This document shows, piece after piece, positions 11,129 to 22,539 of a DNA stretch of 64,000 bases (its first letter is position 1; the number at the start of each line of letters is the position of its first letter). Position numbers and translations under genes: made by a program. The stretch is from Ampelocalamus luodianensis (lineage: Eukaryota; Streptophyta; Magnoliopsida; Poales; Poaceae), in the NCBI GenBank assembly GCA_036346255.1, contig CM070627.1, positions 34,494,143-34,558,142 of the forward strand, in the 5' to 3' direction. The notes under the pieces are model-generated. The model saw only the letters and a list, made by a program, of their open reading frames with translations, had not been told where the DNA came from and ran no database searches.

Positions 11129-12451
11129 GTAAAAGCCTAAAGATGAAGTCAATTTCCGATTACCTTTAGGCGTTCCATCTTTTCCTCTACGGTCAAAACT
11201 TCTAGGATTTGAGGAGCCGCCACATTTGATGGACCTTTCTCACAGATGAGCTTGACATGGGCGTCAATCTCCACTTGTGAAAGATCTGTGCAAACAGATA
11301 AAGTATTCAGCAGACCAAATTAGGATTAACCGGAACGAGAGTCAAAAGTAAGAATTTCACTTACCCTCCTTGTAATCCCTGGTCGGGTCTGTTGTCCCCG
11401 AGTACCTCCACATGGGAGGAACTCATTTCTTCAGAGGACTAATGCGGCACGTGATGAAATCCTTCATCACGTACATCCTAAGAAGTCCTCCATCTTCAAG
11501 TCCTTAATAGCTTGAATGTAGGGGCGATCCGGTCGAGATCCCTGGAGGTCGAATCCTAGGAAGAAATCCTCTCAGCTGCATTTTCGGCAAATGAAAGGCT
11601 GTCCTCCTCGGTGACCTCCCAGTAGAACCACTCTTCTTCTACCCTGGCCATGAAGACCGGGTGAACATCCAATGTACTTCTTCGACTTCTCATCGTGGAG
11701 CTTCAGACCATAACTCCCAGCAATTCTAACTTGTCGAGCCATTCCATAGTAATACTGGAAAAGCTCGAGGTCCGCTGGAATCCCCAGGTATGCCTCGCAC
11801 AAGTACATGAATACACTTAGCATTGTGATGGAATTAGGACCAAGGTTCACTAATTCCACCCAAAGTACTCAAGTACGAGTGAGAAAAGGGTGAGCAGGCA
11901 ATCGGAGGCTACACTCACAAGACGCTCGAAGACGGATTTGCCCGATTTCCCCAACGCCGGTGTTGCTCAAAGAAACAAATCTACTTCACGAGTATCTTTT
12001 CAGGAATCTTCTCGGAAGCGACCAAAGCTTTCATTTTTGCTATATCCATCTCTGATTCGGCCCATTGAGAAACTGTTTCTGCCATTTCTTCTCAAGAGAA
12101 GGAGGTTTAGAATTGGAAAGGCTCCAAGGACGTGTACAATTTTGTTGGTGGCGAGGAGGCGAAAACTTGATGAACAATGAGGTGAATTGGGAAAAGGTAA
12201 AACCCTAAAGCCACTCATGCGGTTAGTTTTATAACCGCAGCGCTTGAAATGAAACGCCATGGAAACTCAACCGCTCCCATTGCTTTGGGAATTGCTTTAA
12301 CGGATAGATTCTCTTAAATCACTGCTCGAGACAACCGAGACTATCTTCACACCTCAAACGAAATTACCTTCTTGGCCAAGTATATTTTTGGTCAAACAAA
12401 ATACCAATTGAAATGGTTTTGCTTCCGATCATCGCACTCACGATCACTTCA

Positions 12452-12610
12452 GTAGTCGTAAGATTTTCTACAACTACCTCGTAGTCGTGAGATTTTCAAC
12501 AAACTTTCTTGGCCAAGTATATTTCTAGTCAAATGAAACACGTGTTGAAGAGTTTTTTCCTTTGACCTTCACCCTACAACCACCTTGTGGTCGTAAGAAC
12601 ATCTATAACT
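12452..12610. repeat. Decayed hairpin units upstream of the antisense gene
   Basis: There are two or three worn units (AGTCGTAAGATTTTC, AGTCGTGAGATTTTC, GGTCGTAAGAACATC). They lie 5' of the antisense gene and just inside the 3' LTR. Confidence 0.55.
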
Positions 12611-12655
12611 CCTTTCCCAAGTAAGTTATTTTTCACTTGAAACCGTGGGGCTAGA

Positions 12656-13396
12656 TGACGAGGATCTAATAATTCTTATTTTACTATTTATCCGTAATTA
12701 GTATTATCGATAAATATGACATCACACGGCTTATTAAATATACCCTTATAGTCTTAAGGGAGGCCAATCAGTGGTCAGAATCCTTCTACGACTATCACGT
12801 GATCGTAAGTTCTTCTACGATCACCTCTCGTCGTAAGTCCTTCTACGACCAGTACCCAGTCGTAAGCTTTTCTATGACTACCCTCTCGTCGTAAGTCCTT
12901 CTACGCCACTCACACGACTTCCTCACAGTTAACTGGGTCCACTTGCCTATAGGCCCAATTAACTACGAGATCTGAGCAGCCAATATACGTAGTTATTCTC
13001 TGGAGTAACTGTATGTAACACATCATTATCTCTGATTGATAACCGCCAGGCGACGTGGGGAGGTTACTACTCCGGTGATTACTACCATTATTACGGAATA
13101 ATGAGGCACCTCTTGACCTGGAACGACTACCTCTTCACTTCACGTACTATAAAAGTACTTCAATAGGAGAGAAATGGGGATTGAGAGGCAATCAGGAGTA
13201 GCACTAGCCTAAGTCTTTCTCACTGATTGTAACTAGCATACGCAATATAATACACACAGAAGTAGGGTTGTTATTCTCTCTAGAGAAGGGCCGAACCTGT
13301 ATAAAAATCCCTGTGTCCTTCCTGTCTGCGTGATCAATTGTGGAGACCCCCTGAATCAAATAATCTTTATGTAAGATCGGTTCTAAAATACCAACA
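12656..13396 (+). repeat. 3' LTR of W
   Basis: This 741-bp LTR starts TGACGAGG and ends ACCAACA. A G-rich stretch (CCGTGGGGCTAGA) directly before it is the likely polypurine tract. The hairpin array is 12773-12906 and TATAAAA is at 13148-13154. It is closer to the 1-639 LTR than to the element's own 5' LTR. Confidence 0.92.
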
Positions 13397-13477
13397 AGAA
13401 GAGCAGCGGTAGTTGAGCAGCGCTGGCGGCGGCGTAAGAGTAGGGTAGGCGAAATGGGGACATGGAAGAAGACAGGA

Positions 13478-13837
13478 TGATCAGAATGTTGGCTCAGCTC
13501 TTAGAGAGAACTCACTCATCGGTTCTCGTTCTAGTGTTTTACACGCACACACACACACACACACAAGAATTACGGTGGAAGAGAAAAAAAATATGCGCAC
13601 ACAAGAACTTTGGTGCTCGGCTGCAACCTGCCTCGCCAAATCGTTTTGTTTTCTCTATTCTGTTATCAAACACATCTGATTATACATCCTTTTAAATACT
13701 ACCTATTCAACTTGCTAACCAAGCCAAAAAATAAACACGGAAAGCCTAACAAAGGAAACAAACTAATTTGATCCGATATTGATTGCATCAGGATCCTAAC
13801 GCCCTATTACTTGACAAGTCTAGATTAATTTCTAGCA
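13478..13837 (-). repeat. 3' LTR of U (left)
   Basis: It begins on the minus strand with TGCTAGAAATTAATC at 13837 and runs to TGATCA (plus) at 13478. It contains a CA microsatellite (13542-13565), shorter and differently interrupted in the other copy, and an 11-bp insertion near 13483. Confidence 0.8.
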
Positions 13838-13857
13838 ATCTCCCCCCTAATCTAGAC
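13838..13857 (-). other. Polypurine tract of U
   Basis: On the minus strand TCTAGATTAGGGGGGAGAT immediately precedes the left LTR. A purine run at this position is the plus-strand primer site of LTR elements. Confidence 0.75.
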
Positions 13858-14940
13858 TTGACTTCTCCTAGTTGATGACTTTAGACTCAACGCATGATTC
13901 GGGCTACCAGCTATGCCTCCACATGAAGCGGTCTACAAGCAAACTAAATGCACATAGTTGCGTGCAAGAACTCAATTTAACTGGTACATGTCCATCTACA
14001 TGTAGAGACTCTAACTCGGCTAACATGCAAAAAAAAACACTAAGACAATCACCCCCTTAATCTTTTTGTATCTTCTTCACATCTCGAAGGTCGATCTTCT
14101 GACGCATCTGCAAGAAGTTCTGTCTTCCCACTCGGCACAGGTTAGCAACACAAGCTCCATTTATGTGTCGTCGAATCCACATAGCCACTTCTCTACCATG
14201 TGGTGCACTCCTTGAGGGACAGTACAGTCGCCCTCGCCACACGATCACTCTTGAGGGACAATACATTCTCCCTCATGATCAGTGACCGCGAACATGGACA
14301 CTACCGTAGCCCATGCACCTGGCGGTTCTTCTCCTGGAGACACGGAGATGGCCGCCAATGCCATCTTGCCTTGTCGGTTGTCGACGACGCTCCTTGGTAG
14401 CAGGTATTTGGGAGACATTCCACCTCCACTCTTCACCGCTACCTCTTTGCCGCCACAACTTCGTCGCTGGTGGCACGACTCATCGGACGACTCCGACCTA
14501 TGATTCTTCTTGCGACGACAGCCTCCATGCCATCACCGTTTGTTGGCCTCATGTCAACTCATTTCCCGACGGCTTCGCACCGCCTCACCTTGCTGCTACT
14601 AGCCTCCACCTCCTGTGGAGACTGTCGTCGTCGGCCTACTACGCGGCGATCACGTCGCCGCCGCCAGTGCGCACATCACGTGCGATTCTGGCGCACCGTG
14701 CTGGCCTCGCCATGGCCGCGTGGACCTCCACGTCACGTTCCTGGTGCGCGATACTGTAGCTGGCCTTGTCGCCGGTGCATCGTACACCTCTGCCCAGTGC
14801 GTCAGCTCTCCTCATCGCGGAGCCGCATGCTCCGCCCGTGCGCAGCACCAACGTGCCTGCCTACACCCGATGCGCCGCTACGCCACCAAGCTTGCCGCTG
14901 GAATGCAGCTTGGCTGATCCACCGCTATGCATGGCACAAT

Positions 14941-14955
14941 CCCGCTCTGATACCA
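14941..14955 (-). other. Primer-binding site of U (initiator tRNA-Met type)
   Basis: On the minus strand TGGTATCAGAGCGGG lies 5 nt after the LTR end. The first 12 bases are the standard complement of the 3' end of plant initiator tRNA-Met. Confidence 0.9.
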
Positions 14956-14960
14956 ATTAT

Positions 14961-15302
14961 TGATCCAGCTCCCAGAGAGAACTCATTAATCGGTTCTCTT
15001 TCTAGTGTTTTACACGCGCGCACACACAAGAATCACGGTGAAAGAGAAAAAAATATATACGCACACAAGAAATTTGGTGCTCGGCTACAACCTGCCTAAC
15101 CAAATCGTTTTGTTTTCTCTATTCTATTATCAAACACATTTGATTATACGTCCTTTTAAATACTACCTAATCAACTTGCTAACCAAGCCAAAAAACTAAA
15201 CATAAAAAGTCTAACAAAGGAAATAAACTAATTTGATCTGATGCTGATTGCATCAGGATCATAACACCCTATTACTTGGCAAGTCTAGATTGATCTCCAA
15301 CA
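14961..15302 (-). repeat. 5' LTR of U (right)
   Basis: This 342-bp LTR aligns end to end with 13478-13837. It differs by scattered substitutions and a shorter CA tract. Confidence 0.82.
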
Positions 15303-17980
15303 CAGAATACTGAATCATAATTACTACAGCTGCAAAATTCTAAAGAAACAATTCAATAGCGTGGGTAGACATTCCCTGCTTGGTGATGAACTCGAGGTAG
15401 ATGACCTAGAGCAGCGTGACGACTTGGCGGGTGACGGATCCTTACGCAAAATTCTAAAGAAACAATTCAATGTGCAAAAAGGCCTTAATACCTCACCACA
15501 TCTTACGCGGAAATTTGTGACCCGACGGCTGGCTGATTAAGCTCGTGCGCGACATACAACGACCGCAAATGTTGTCTGCTGCTTGTCAAGGTGGCAGATG
15601 TGTCCGCTGTTCAGCGGCTTCGTTGTTCCGAGGCTATCAGTTTGCCAATGCCGCAGCGTGGCCTGTTCAGCTAGCGGCTCCGCACTGCCTGCTTTCAGAT
15701 GGCCAACCCCCTTTTTCTGTAGCTAGTCTTCTCGCAAACTCGAGGAGCGGATGCCTTCTCACCTCCTCTCTTTCTGACCTCTCACCCTGTCCTTTTCCTG
15801 AGAAGCTGCCTGAAATTCGGCCGTTGCACAATCTCGCAAAGACGAGCCATTTGCGGAGAAGTGGAGATGTGTGCTTTTCTTTTTGAGATCAAGTGGAGAT
15901 GTATGTTGAGCTGTGGAAAATGTTTGTGGAGCTCTGTGTTGCTTCACAACTAAGCGTACGCAATGTCCTTTGACGTAGGCGTCAGCGCTTACGCATTTAC
16001 AGGAGAGAGTACTCCAGGAACCTTCCACAGCGTTTTGCCTGAGAAAAGTAATGGAAAAACACGCAAAGAAACTAGGAGATAAATCTGAAAGTATTTTTGT
16101 TAGTCGTAAATCTTAAAGTTGTATCTCCTCAACGAGCCACCGGCCTGCTCAGGACAAGGGAAAACTCTTTCGTTTTGAAATCTATTTCGTTAGAGGGCGA
16201 AAGGCCCAAAATCTATTTCGTTTTGTCAAAATAAGTGAGCAAGAAGTTAAATCATCAGCGGCGATCCCCTCGTCGGAGAGGAGGACGGTGCCCGGGCTAT
16301 CGGTTCTTGTTCCCGCTTTGTTTCGATTACAGTCCGGCGATGAGAAGGTGAAAAGGTGCCGTGCTTAGAACTGAGGCAAAATGAATTGAGTTACTTGGTG
16401 ATGAAGGCGAATTTGTCATTTAACCAGGACCCTTTTTTACTTCATTTCATTTTCGTGTGGAGAGTTTATTCATATTTTCTGTGACTTGGCACTGGAAAAA
16501 AGAGAGAGATTAAACAAGTTGCGCGTTGCTCCAGAAAATGAGCAGCTCCTATCTCCTATGCTTGTACAAAGATGTTTGTATAGGTGTATCTTGCAAGCCA
16601 CGCCACCTCGGATATGAAACATCCTATGCATGTAATTTCCTAGTTAGTAATCCAGCCTCGTCTCTCACTTAGTCACTTGGCACTTGCCATCTGCCATCAC
16701 ACACGTATAGGCAGGTTGAAGGTCGCTTAGCGGGGAGGGTATCGTAGGGTTTTCAATGTCGGGGAAAGTTCGCCGAATTTCGGTCATTACATACGGTGGG
16801 TCCCTATACTTATATCAGCATCAGTTAGTTTGGGTGGGTGTTCTTTCCTCGCAGTTTCCTGGTACCTAAGCGCTATCCAGCGAGAGAAAAAAAATGTCAT
16901 CTGAAGTCCGAAACACCTTCAAATGCAAGTTTCTCTGGTTGGCTGTGTAAAAGGAGCTGATAGGCGCATACTGCCGACAATTCTATATACCAAGACGCTC
17001 CTATCTGCATCTTCCCGGCACTTCACAGGAAGTTTCGTGATCTCGATCTCCCTGCTCGCTGTTTCGTGCGTGTCACGATCGGAGCTCTTTCGGCGCCTTT
17101 TCTTCCGATGATTCACCTTGATAGCCAATCACAAAATCAAAACCATGCATGCATGCGTACCCATGTGGTGGTTTACGCGTCTACTTTCGCTCGGTCAAAT
17201 TCCCCGTTCCATAAGAGAGACAGGCCTGGGAACCGTATAAGAGAGAGGAGAGGACGGGCGATCCTGCAAACACCCCGGGGCCCGGCTACAACCTGCAGAG
17301 CGGGGAGACGCGTGAGAGCGCCAACAAGCTAGCTGGGTTTCCGGCCGGTTCCACCTTCATTTCTACAAGAGATAGCAGGAGAAGCGAAGGCTAAAGAAGC
17401 GAGCAGGATGTTACACGTGCCTGTACACAACTGGGCGAAAACCCAAATGAATCGGCGAGAGCAACGCGATTCACACGGACACAAGCAGGTTACGCGTGAC
17501 TGCGAACGACTGGAAGAAAACCAACCGAAGCGACGAGGCAGCGCCATTCCTATGCCCCATAGAGAGTTTATAATTTCACGCGGCTTCTCTTATTCTCTCG
17601 CCGGTCGACCGTGCCTGCTGCCTTCCTTCTTTTTCTTTCCCCAGCGGCGCCATTAGCGCGCTCACGACACGCTATTTCCTCCGGAGTCGGCCAGCCAAAC
17701 TGAAAAGAGAGACAACAGTTTTACTATTCAAATGAGATTAAAAAACGTTGTCGTCCTGCTACGCTCGGTGGTCTCGTGTGAACCAAATCACGATTAGATA
17801 ATTTTGTTCACCGTATGTAAGGCTACGGCAGTATAGCACTGCTTGTTTGTTGCCATATTTTCCCAAGAAATTTCGATATATGCGACTGCTTAGTGTCCTT
17901 ATTAGAGATATGTCTCTCCTCAGTTAGAAATTCAAAATATGCCATGGCTAAACTAGGGTAGTCCAAGAAATGCTATTATG
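15303..17980. other. Unassigned interval
   Basis: No convincing gene or element was found. 15363-15445 matches 19006-19090 (reading GTAGACATTCCCTGCTTGGTGATGAA), so it is a piece of the same MULE-like repeat as copy B. TTACGCAAAATTCTAAAG at about 15451 echoes GCAAAATTCTAAAG at about 15331. 17050-17690 is GC-richer, with short frames that resemble nothing I know. An unexpressed gene fragment cannot be excluded. Confidence 0.5.
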
Positions 17981-17984
17981 GAGC

Positions 17985-19750
17985 TTTTTAGCCAATTTCT
18001 CTCAAATAACCCCCTGTATTTGAAATCGTATATTCGTATGGACAAGAATATGTCCCTACTTCAAGTGGCATATCCAACTCCCTGTCCAGATCGATCCCCA
18101 TGTATCCCTCCTCTGTGCGTCGCCATGGAACCCTAGCTTGGGCTAGCGCCATCCAGCCGGCGCCCGCAGCCCCCACCCTCCATCGCCCGCACCCTCCGTC
18201 GCCATTCCTGCACCCTTCGCCGCCGCCGCCTGAGGAAGCTGAAGTAAGATGGATGTGCCGGTTCATCTCGAGTCCCCTTTGTGGTAAGTAACTTGAATTC
18301 AATCCAGTACCTAGCTTGGTTGCGCTTTTGGAGTTGGTTCTTATTTCCTCTTTATTCTGAATAGGATTGATCCAAATAACGTGTTTAGAGTAGACATTAA
18401 AGTTGAAGCATTTTGCATGAAAGAGCTGGATGGTAGGAAATTGTACATCAAGGGCAGAACACTTAATTGGGTCGTCAAATACAACCGTTTCACCATGCAA
18501 TCATTGATGGTGCCCTTGTCTAGTGAGGTTTCCTAGGGCGAATCACAGACTTCCACAGTGTGATTCTTTGACAAAAAACAAGGGAATGATGTTAGACTTC
18601 TGTCTGACTCACAGGTTCATGGTATGTTTGAAATGTACAGGGATGAGAAGAATTTGGCAATTATAGTAGCAATGTTCGACGATGGTGTAGCACTGACATA
18701 TGGTGGTGAGGCATAGTTAAAAAACGATTCAGATAATCTTAGTCAAACCAATTTGAATGCTATGCGGACATACCCTTCCACCCCAAGTCAACATGCACCA
18801 TGTCCTGCAAATGCAAGCCTAACTTCACAATGTGAGAAGCCTCACTTCATAATGTGAGAACTCTCAAGCCAGTGGTAGCCAATTACCATAAGAGTCAATT
18901 GGTAGTAAGAGCACTAACAACATTGAAGCCCCTCCACCTGATGATCCATGTGATGATCCAGATGAGTACGTAGGTGTCGATGATGATCACATGTACGATG
19001 TTCCTGGTAGACATTACCTTCTTGGCAATGAACTCGAGGTAGTTGGCCTGGAGCAACGCGATGGCCCGGCAGGTGATGGATCGGGCGGGAGCGGATGGAG
19101 CCGCGGCGGCACTTGAGCAACGCCGGCAGCGGCCTAAGAGTAGGGGAGGCGAGATGGGGACAGGAAAGAAGACGGGAAGGAGGAGGGCGTGGGGAACGGA
19201 TCAGGTGGGAGTGGAAGGAGCCGTGGCGGTACTTGAGCAGCGCCGGCGGCGGTGACACCCAGGCGAAGGAGAGCGGGCAGGAGGGGAGATCAGGAACACC
19301 ATCTCGAGGGTCCGCGAGGCGGCTGAGGCCCGATTTTGTGGTGTGTTAAGGGCTTTGATAGGGGAGGAGGCGAAGCGAGGCGGGAGGAGGTAGTAGTGGC
19401 GGCACGAACGGGGGAGGAGGCGAAGCGAGGCGAGAGGAGGGAGTAGTGGCGACACGAACGATGTGGGAGGAGATGGGGAGGGGCGAGTGAGTAGGGCAGC
19501 GGTGTCAGCACCTGGAGCTAGAGCGGCGACCTCGGGTGCATCGGTAGGGGTAACACTAGGGTTAGGCACACAGAGCTGGGGCTAATGCATCTGGACTGTC
19601 CGTGCTGAGGTAGCGATCCAACGGATTTGCACCCGTTCGATTATGATCGCACGATCGCGATCCAATGTATGTCGACAGCTGAAACAGGGAGCTCGATGTA
19701 ATTTCAAGAACTAGAGGGGTGTTTTCTCAAAACCACTAGTGTGGATGCTC
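17985..19750 (+). mobile_element. MULE-like remnant, copy B (uninterrupted)
   Basis: 18358-18720 reads RIDPNNVFRVD, then GRKLYIKGRTLNWVV, then MFEMYRDEKNLAIIV with one stop, followed (18960-19030) by DPDEYVGVDDDHMYDV. These look like the N-terminal portion of a plant MULE transposase, without the catalytic part. The 5' end (18100-18290) is proline-rich and may be a leader exon. The outer ends (about 17998 and, inverted, 19735) show only weak inverted similarity, so the limits are tentative. The copy contains GATGAGAAG followed by AATTTGG, the empty counterpart of W's insertion site. Confidence 0.4.
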
Positions 19751-20295
19751 CCTAAGCTCACCATTCCTTGCAGCTTTAGATAGGAAAGAGATGCACATTC
19801 TCCTCATAACTTCTCGTCCCAAGTCTAGTCCACAAAGCAGACAAACTTGTAATCCGAGGTGGCAACATAGCGTTGCCTCCTTGGTGTCCTCTCTGTGTAA
19901 ACATCATGGCATTTATTTCAGTATTTCAGAATCGTCAAATTTATTTCAGTATCAATATTTTCCCTTGTAAAAATTATAACATATACCATGTGAAGTAGAT
20001 AATCAATCACTACTCTTTTACATCGTTAGCAATTAATTTTAGGGAATTACTACTTAACTTCTAACAATTGTTTGATGAAAAAACTATCACTTTTCTGTTC
20101 GTTAGATGTGCTATAAGATTCATATTATTGATGTGGTGTTCTCACTCTCTCCTTATTCTCTCCCTCCTCTCCATCTCTCTTTCTCTCTCTACAAGCTTGA
20201 GGACGCCCTCGCCGAAGAGAGGCTGGTGCGTCACCTTCATGTACGAGCTCTTGCTGAGGTCCAGCGACACGCACAGGCTCATGTCCCGGACTACG
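19751..20295. other. Unassigned interval with a possible gene fragment
   Basis: This is mostly AT-rich, featureless DNA. A GC-richer patch, 20190-20295, translates on the minus strand as MSLCVSLDLSKSSYMKVT followed by HQPLFGEGVLK, with balanced codon usage unlike its surroundings. It could be a captured exon, but I do not recognise the protein, and LTR V cuts it at 20296. A CT-rich tract lies at 20140-20195. Confidence 0.35.
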
Positions 20296-22538
20296 TGTAG
20301 CAGCCCAAAAATTCGTAAAGGCAAAAACGTGGGGTTTTAAAACTTTTTATGAGATAACTATTGTTGCGTTTCTTAGTTGCCTTCTCAAACCTTAGTTTGA
20401 CTGCATCATATCTTCTCAACGAAGTGAAAAGCACTAGAATAAAAAGATTGCTTAAGTCTGAGGACCTTGACTTGGGGAAACACATGTATTATGTATTTCC
20501 CATCTGAAGACCTCTAGCCCCTCATCCTGCTAGCTCACTGCCCACACAACCAGCAGTGGTCAAAACAGGGCGTGTGGGCGGCAGCTATCATTCGGCCATA
20601 AAGTGTCATCGCCCAAGCCGCCCTATTGTCGGCACTATGCTGCCGATCCCATCAACATTACCACCACTCCACCTTGTCGGGCGCTGCCAAAACGCCTATA
20701 TATGGTAGCCTCAGACCCGCTCACCACTTTTTCCACCATTTCAAGAACCAAGACCCACCTCTCTTCCCCAAGCGAGCTGGAGCTCTAGATTAGCTCGAAC
20801 ACTCGTCCTGGTCGAGTGCCATCACATTTTCACCTTGGCCGTTGACGCCCTAGGAGCCGCCCTGAAGACTGAAGACTGAAGACTCCTCTCTTTCCCTAGA
20901 CCTCAGACCACTGCAGCAGCAAGGAGCCCCTCTGTGGTTGCTGTCCATAGTCGCCAGACCGGCTTCGACTAGCTCGTCATCGCAGCTGCATACTGGTAAG
21001 TTCCTAGAGGCCACGTGCTCCTCCTAATGCAAGCTACCTTGTTCTCTTGTTTTTGTCTCTTTAGTATGTCTCATATTTTCTTCCTCTACTTCTTCCCTGG
21101 CTCTTCCACTGGATCATTTCGTCATGACGAAGCCGTTGAAACCCTTATTTCCTTCGACCACGCCCAGATAACACTCTCACGACCACCTCTTTTGCAAAGA
21201 CCACCCTCGTTGGCCACGACCTCCCAATATACAAAGACCACCCATCTAGCCTCGCCCCCTTTTTTTCGAACTGTTCGATTAGATGAACAGCCTGATTGAG
21301 ATATGAGGTTCGTGTGGTCTGAACATTCATCTCATTTAGGACCATCCGATATAACTTAGGCACCCCGATTGAGATGGGAGGCTCGGACGAGCCGAGTGTT
21401 CATCTTATTTTGAACCGCCCGATCAAAATCGAACGGCTCCGCGTCGTCGCACCTTACCTCTTTGATTCTAGGACCTCCTCCTCAAGATCATCTCCTTGGT
21501 CTTTTTGCACAGACCACCCTCTGCGTCATGACCTCCTATTTTACAAAGACCACCCCCTGATCGTGACCTCCCCGCTTTACAAAGAACACCCTCTTGATAA
21601 AGACCACCCATCTGGTCAAGACCGCCCACTTTACAAAGACCACCCTCTTAGTCGCGGCCTTCCATTTTACAAAGACAACCCTCAAGTCGTAGCGCTCTCA
21701 CGACCTCCCCTGGTCTTAAGACTCACAAGACCTCCCTAGGCCAACAGTATGCCCAGGACCTCCCTTGGGTACAGTAAATCCAAGACCTCCCTTGGATCAC
21801 AATACCTCAAAAGACCTCCCCTAGCTACAGTGATTCTAGGATCTCCCTAGGTCACAGTACCTCCAAAGACCTCCCCTAGGTATAGTGATTCCAGGACCTC
21901 CCCAGAATCATAGTACTCTCAAAGACCTCCTCTAACAACAGTACCTCCACGACCTCCCCTCGTCGTAAGACTCATAGAACCTCCTCTGGCCATAGTGCTT
22001 CTAGGACCTCCTCAAGTCATAATACTTCCACGACCTCCCGGTCGCATCCTCCTATAACCACAGAACCTACGACCACTTAGTCCTTCGACTACGCTGGTCT
22101 AATACCCATAATCTACCGCCTTGCATCATTTGGAATTTCTTGCATATCTGCAAATGATTTGAGTTGAATGTATGTTTATTTGCCCTCTGGTTGTTTCACG
22201 ATTATAGAAGCCGAGGAGACTGAAGAACCGTGCGGGGATCAGGATCACGCATGATCAGCAGTACCCTGAACCAGGCGAGTCAACACTTTGACCATATTGC
22301 ACGTACCTTTTGCAAAGTATATTGCTTTAAACTATAAAACTGCATTGCTATGTTTTATCAAGCTAAATTAGTCTAGCTCATAGTTAATACCTTAACTGTA
22401 ATTGTGTATAAATTTCCCACCCTTGAACTTGGACACTATCCATTGTCACCCTAGACTTAATGGAATACATACTAGCTGGTAAGTCTTTACCTAAGTGTCA
22501 TGCTTAGCCTTGCTTAGATACCTGGTCATACTAGCCTT
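20296..22538 (+). mobile_element. LTR V: truncated long LTR
   Basis: It starts TGTAGCAGCCCAAAAATTC, the usual opening of long Tekay/Del-type LTRs. It has a TATA-like GCCTATATATGG (20694-20705), a long repeat array (about 21480-22080), then the acidic GACTGAAGAACC segment (22215-22260) that follows such arrays in other LTRs here. It stops abruptly at about 22535-22540, where sequence of element Y begins, without a CA end. Roughly the last third of the LTR is missing, and no coding region of its parent is present. Confidence 0.7.
21480..22080. repeat. Tandem array of about 30-33 bp units in LTR V
   Basis: Repeated GACCTCCC/GACCACCC modules recur every 30-33 bp. Several units hold short inverted repeats: GGTCTT...AAGACC (21713-21740), CTTGG...CCAAG, and CCTAG...CTAGG. 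The arms vary together between units, but the array is more decayed than those in the W/Y LTRs. Confidence 0.7.
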
Positions 22539-22539
22539 G

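Larger units (their letters stand above)
8478..12260 (-). pseudogene. Antisense multi-exon gene of W (PF04195-type 'gypsy transposon' domain protein)
   Basis: On the minus strand between pol and the 3' LTR lie several protein-like exons: 12260-12000 (unrecognised); 11859-11560 with NPNSI-like GPNSITMLSVFMYLCEAYLGIP and a later EEEWFYWEV, which I recognise as the Transposase_28/PF04195 domain of grass Tat elements; 10974-9916, Ala/Lys/Glu-rich with TKRRQLVR; 9867-9613; 9378-9004, coiled-coil-like; and 8935-8480, coiled-coil-like with stops. Hairpin arrays at 11018-11128 and 9395-9564 fall between exons, presumably in introns. Such antisense genes are known in this lineage; their function is not established. 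The copy has stops, so it is probably dead. Confidence 0.7.
1168..13396 (+). mobile_element. Element W: full-length, decayed Ty3/gypsy Tat-lineage retrotransposon
   Basis: The element starts TGACGAGG at 1168, ends ACCAACA at 13396, and is flanked by the direct repeat AGAAG (1163-1167 and 13397-13401). The order is LTR, primer-binding site, gag, protease, RT, RNase H, a second archaeal-type RNase H, integrase, a long tail with a minus-strand gene, LTR. The double RNase H and the antisense gene behind pol are marks of the Tat/Retand lineage in grasses. All plus-strand frames are broken, so it is dead. The two LTRs are 786 and 741 bp and differ by substitutions and indels, so it is not a very young insertion. 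Confidence 0.9.
13478..15302 (-). mobile_element. Element U: small non-autonomous copia-type LTR element
   Basis: Two direct repeats of about 350 bp (13478-13837 and 14961-15302) bound a 1.1-kb interior. The minus-strand primer-binding site TGGTATCAGAGCGGG sits 5 nt inside the right repeat, and a polypurine tract (plus-strand ATCTCCCCCCTAATCTAGA) abuts the left repeat, so the element reads right to left. Flanks CAGGA and CAGAA fit a 5-bp TSD with one change. The interior has no gag or pol similarity that I can recognise and is GC-rich, so it depends on another element for movement. The tRNA-iMet primer and LTR form suggest a Ty1/copia parent. Confidence 0.82.

Noticed and set aside
14941..14955. 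tRNA-like sequence GCTCTGATACCA
   Set aside because: It is the complement of a retroelement primer-binding site, not a tRNA gene; no cloverleaf surrounds it.
14313..15099. Long plus-strand frames across the U interior
   Set aside because: The element reads on the minus strand and the frames run into its LTR; GC-rich DNA keeps several frames open.
17066..17656. Possible host gene in the GC-richer stretch
   Set aside because: Only short overlapping frames on both strands, no recognisable domain, no convincing splice pattern.
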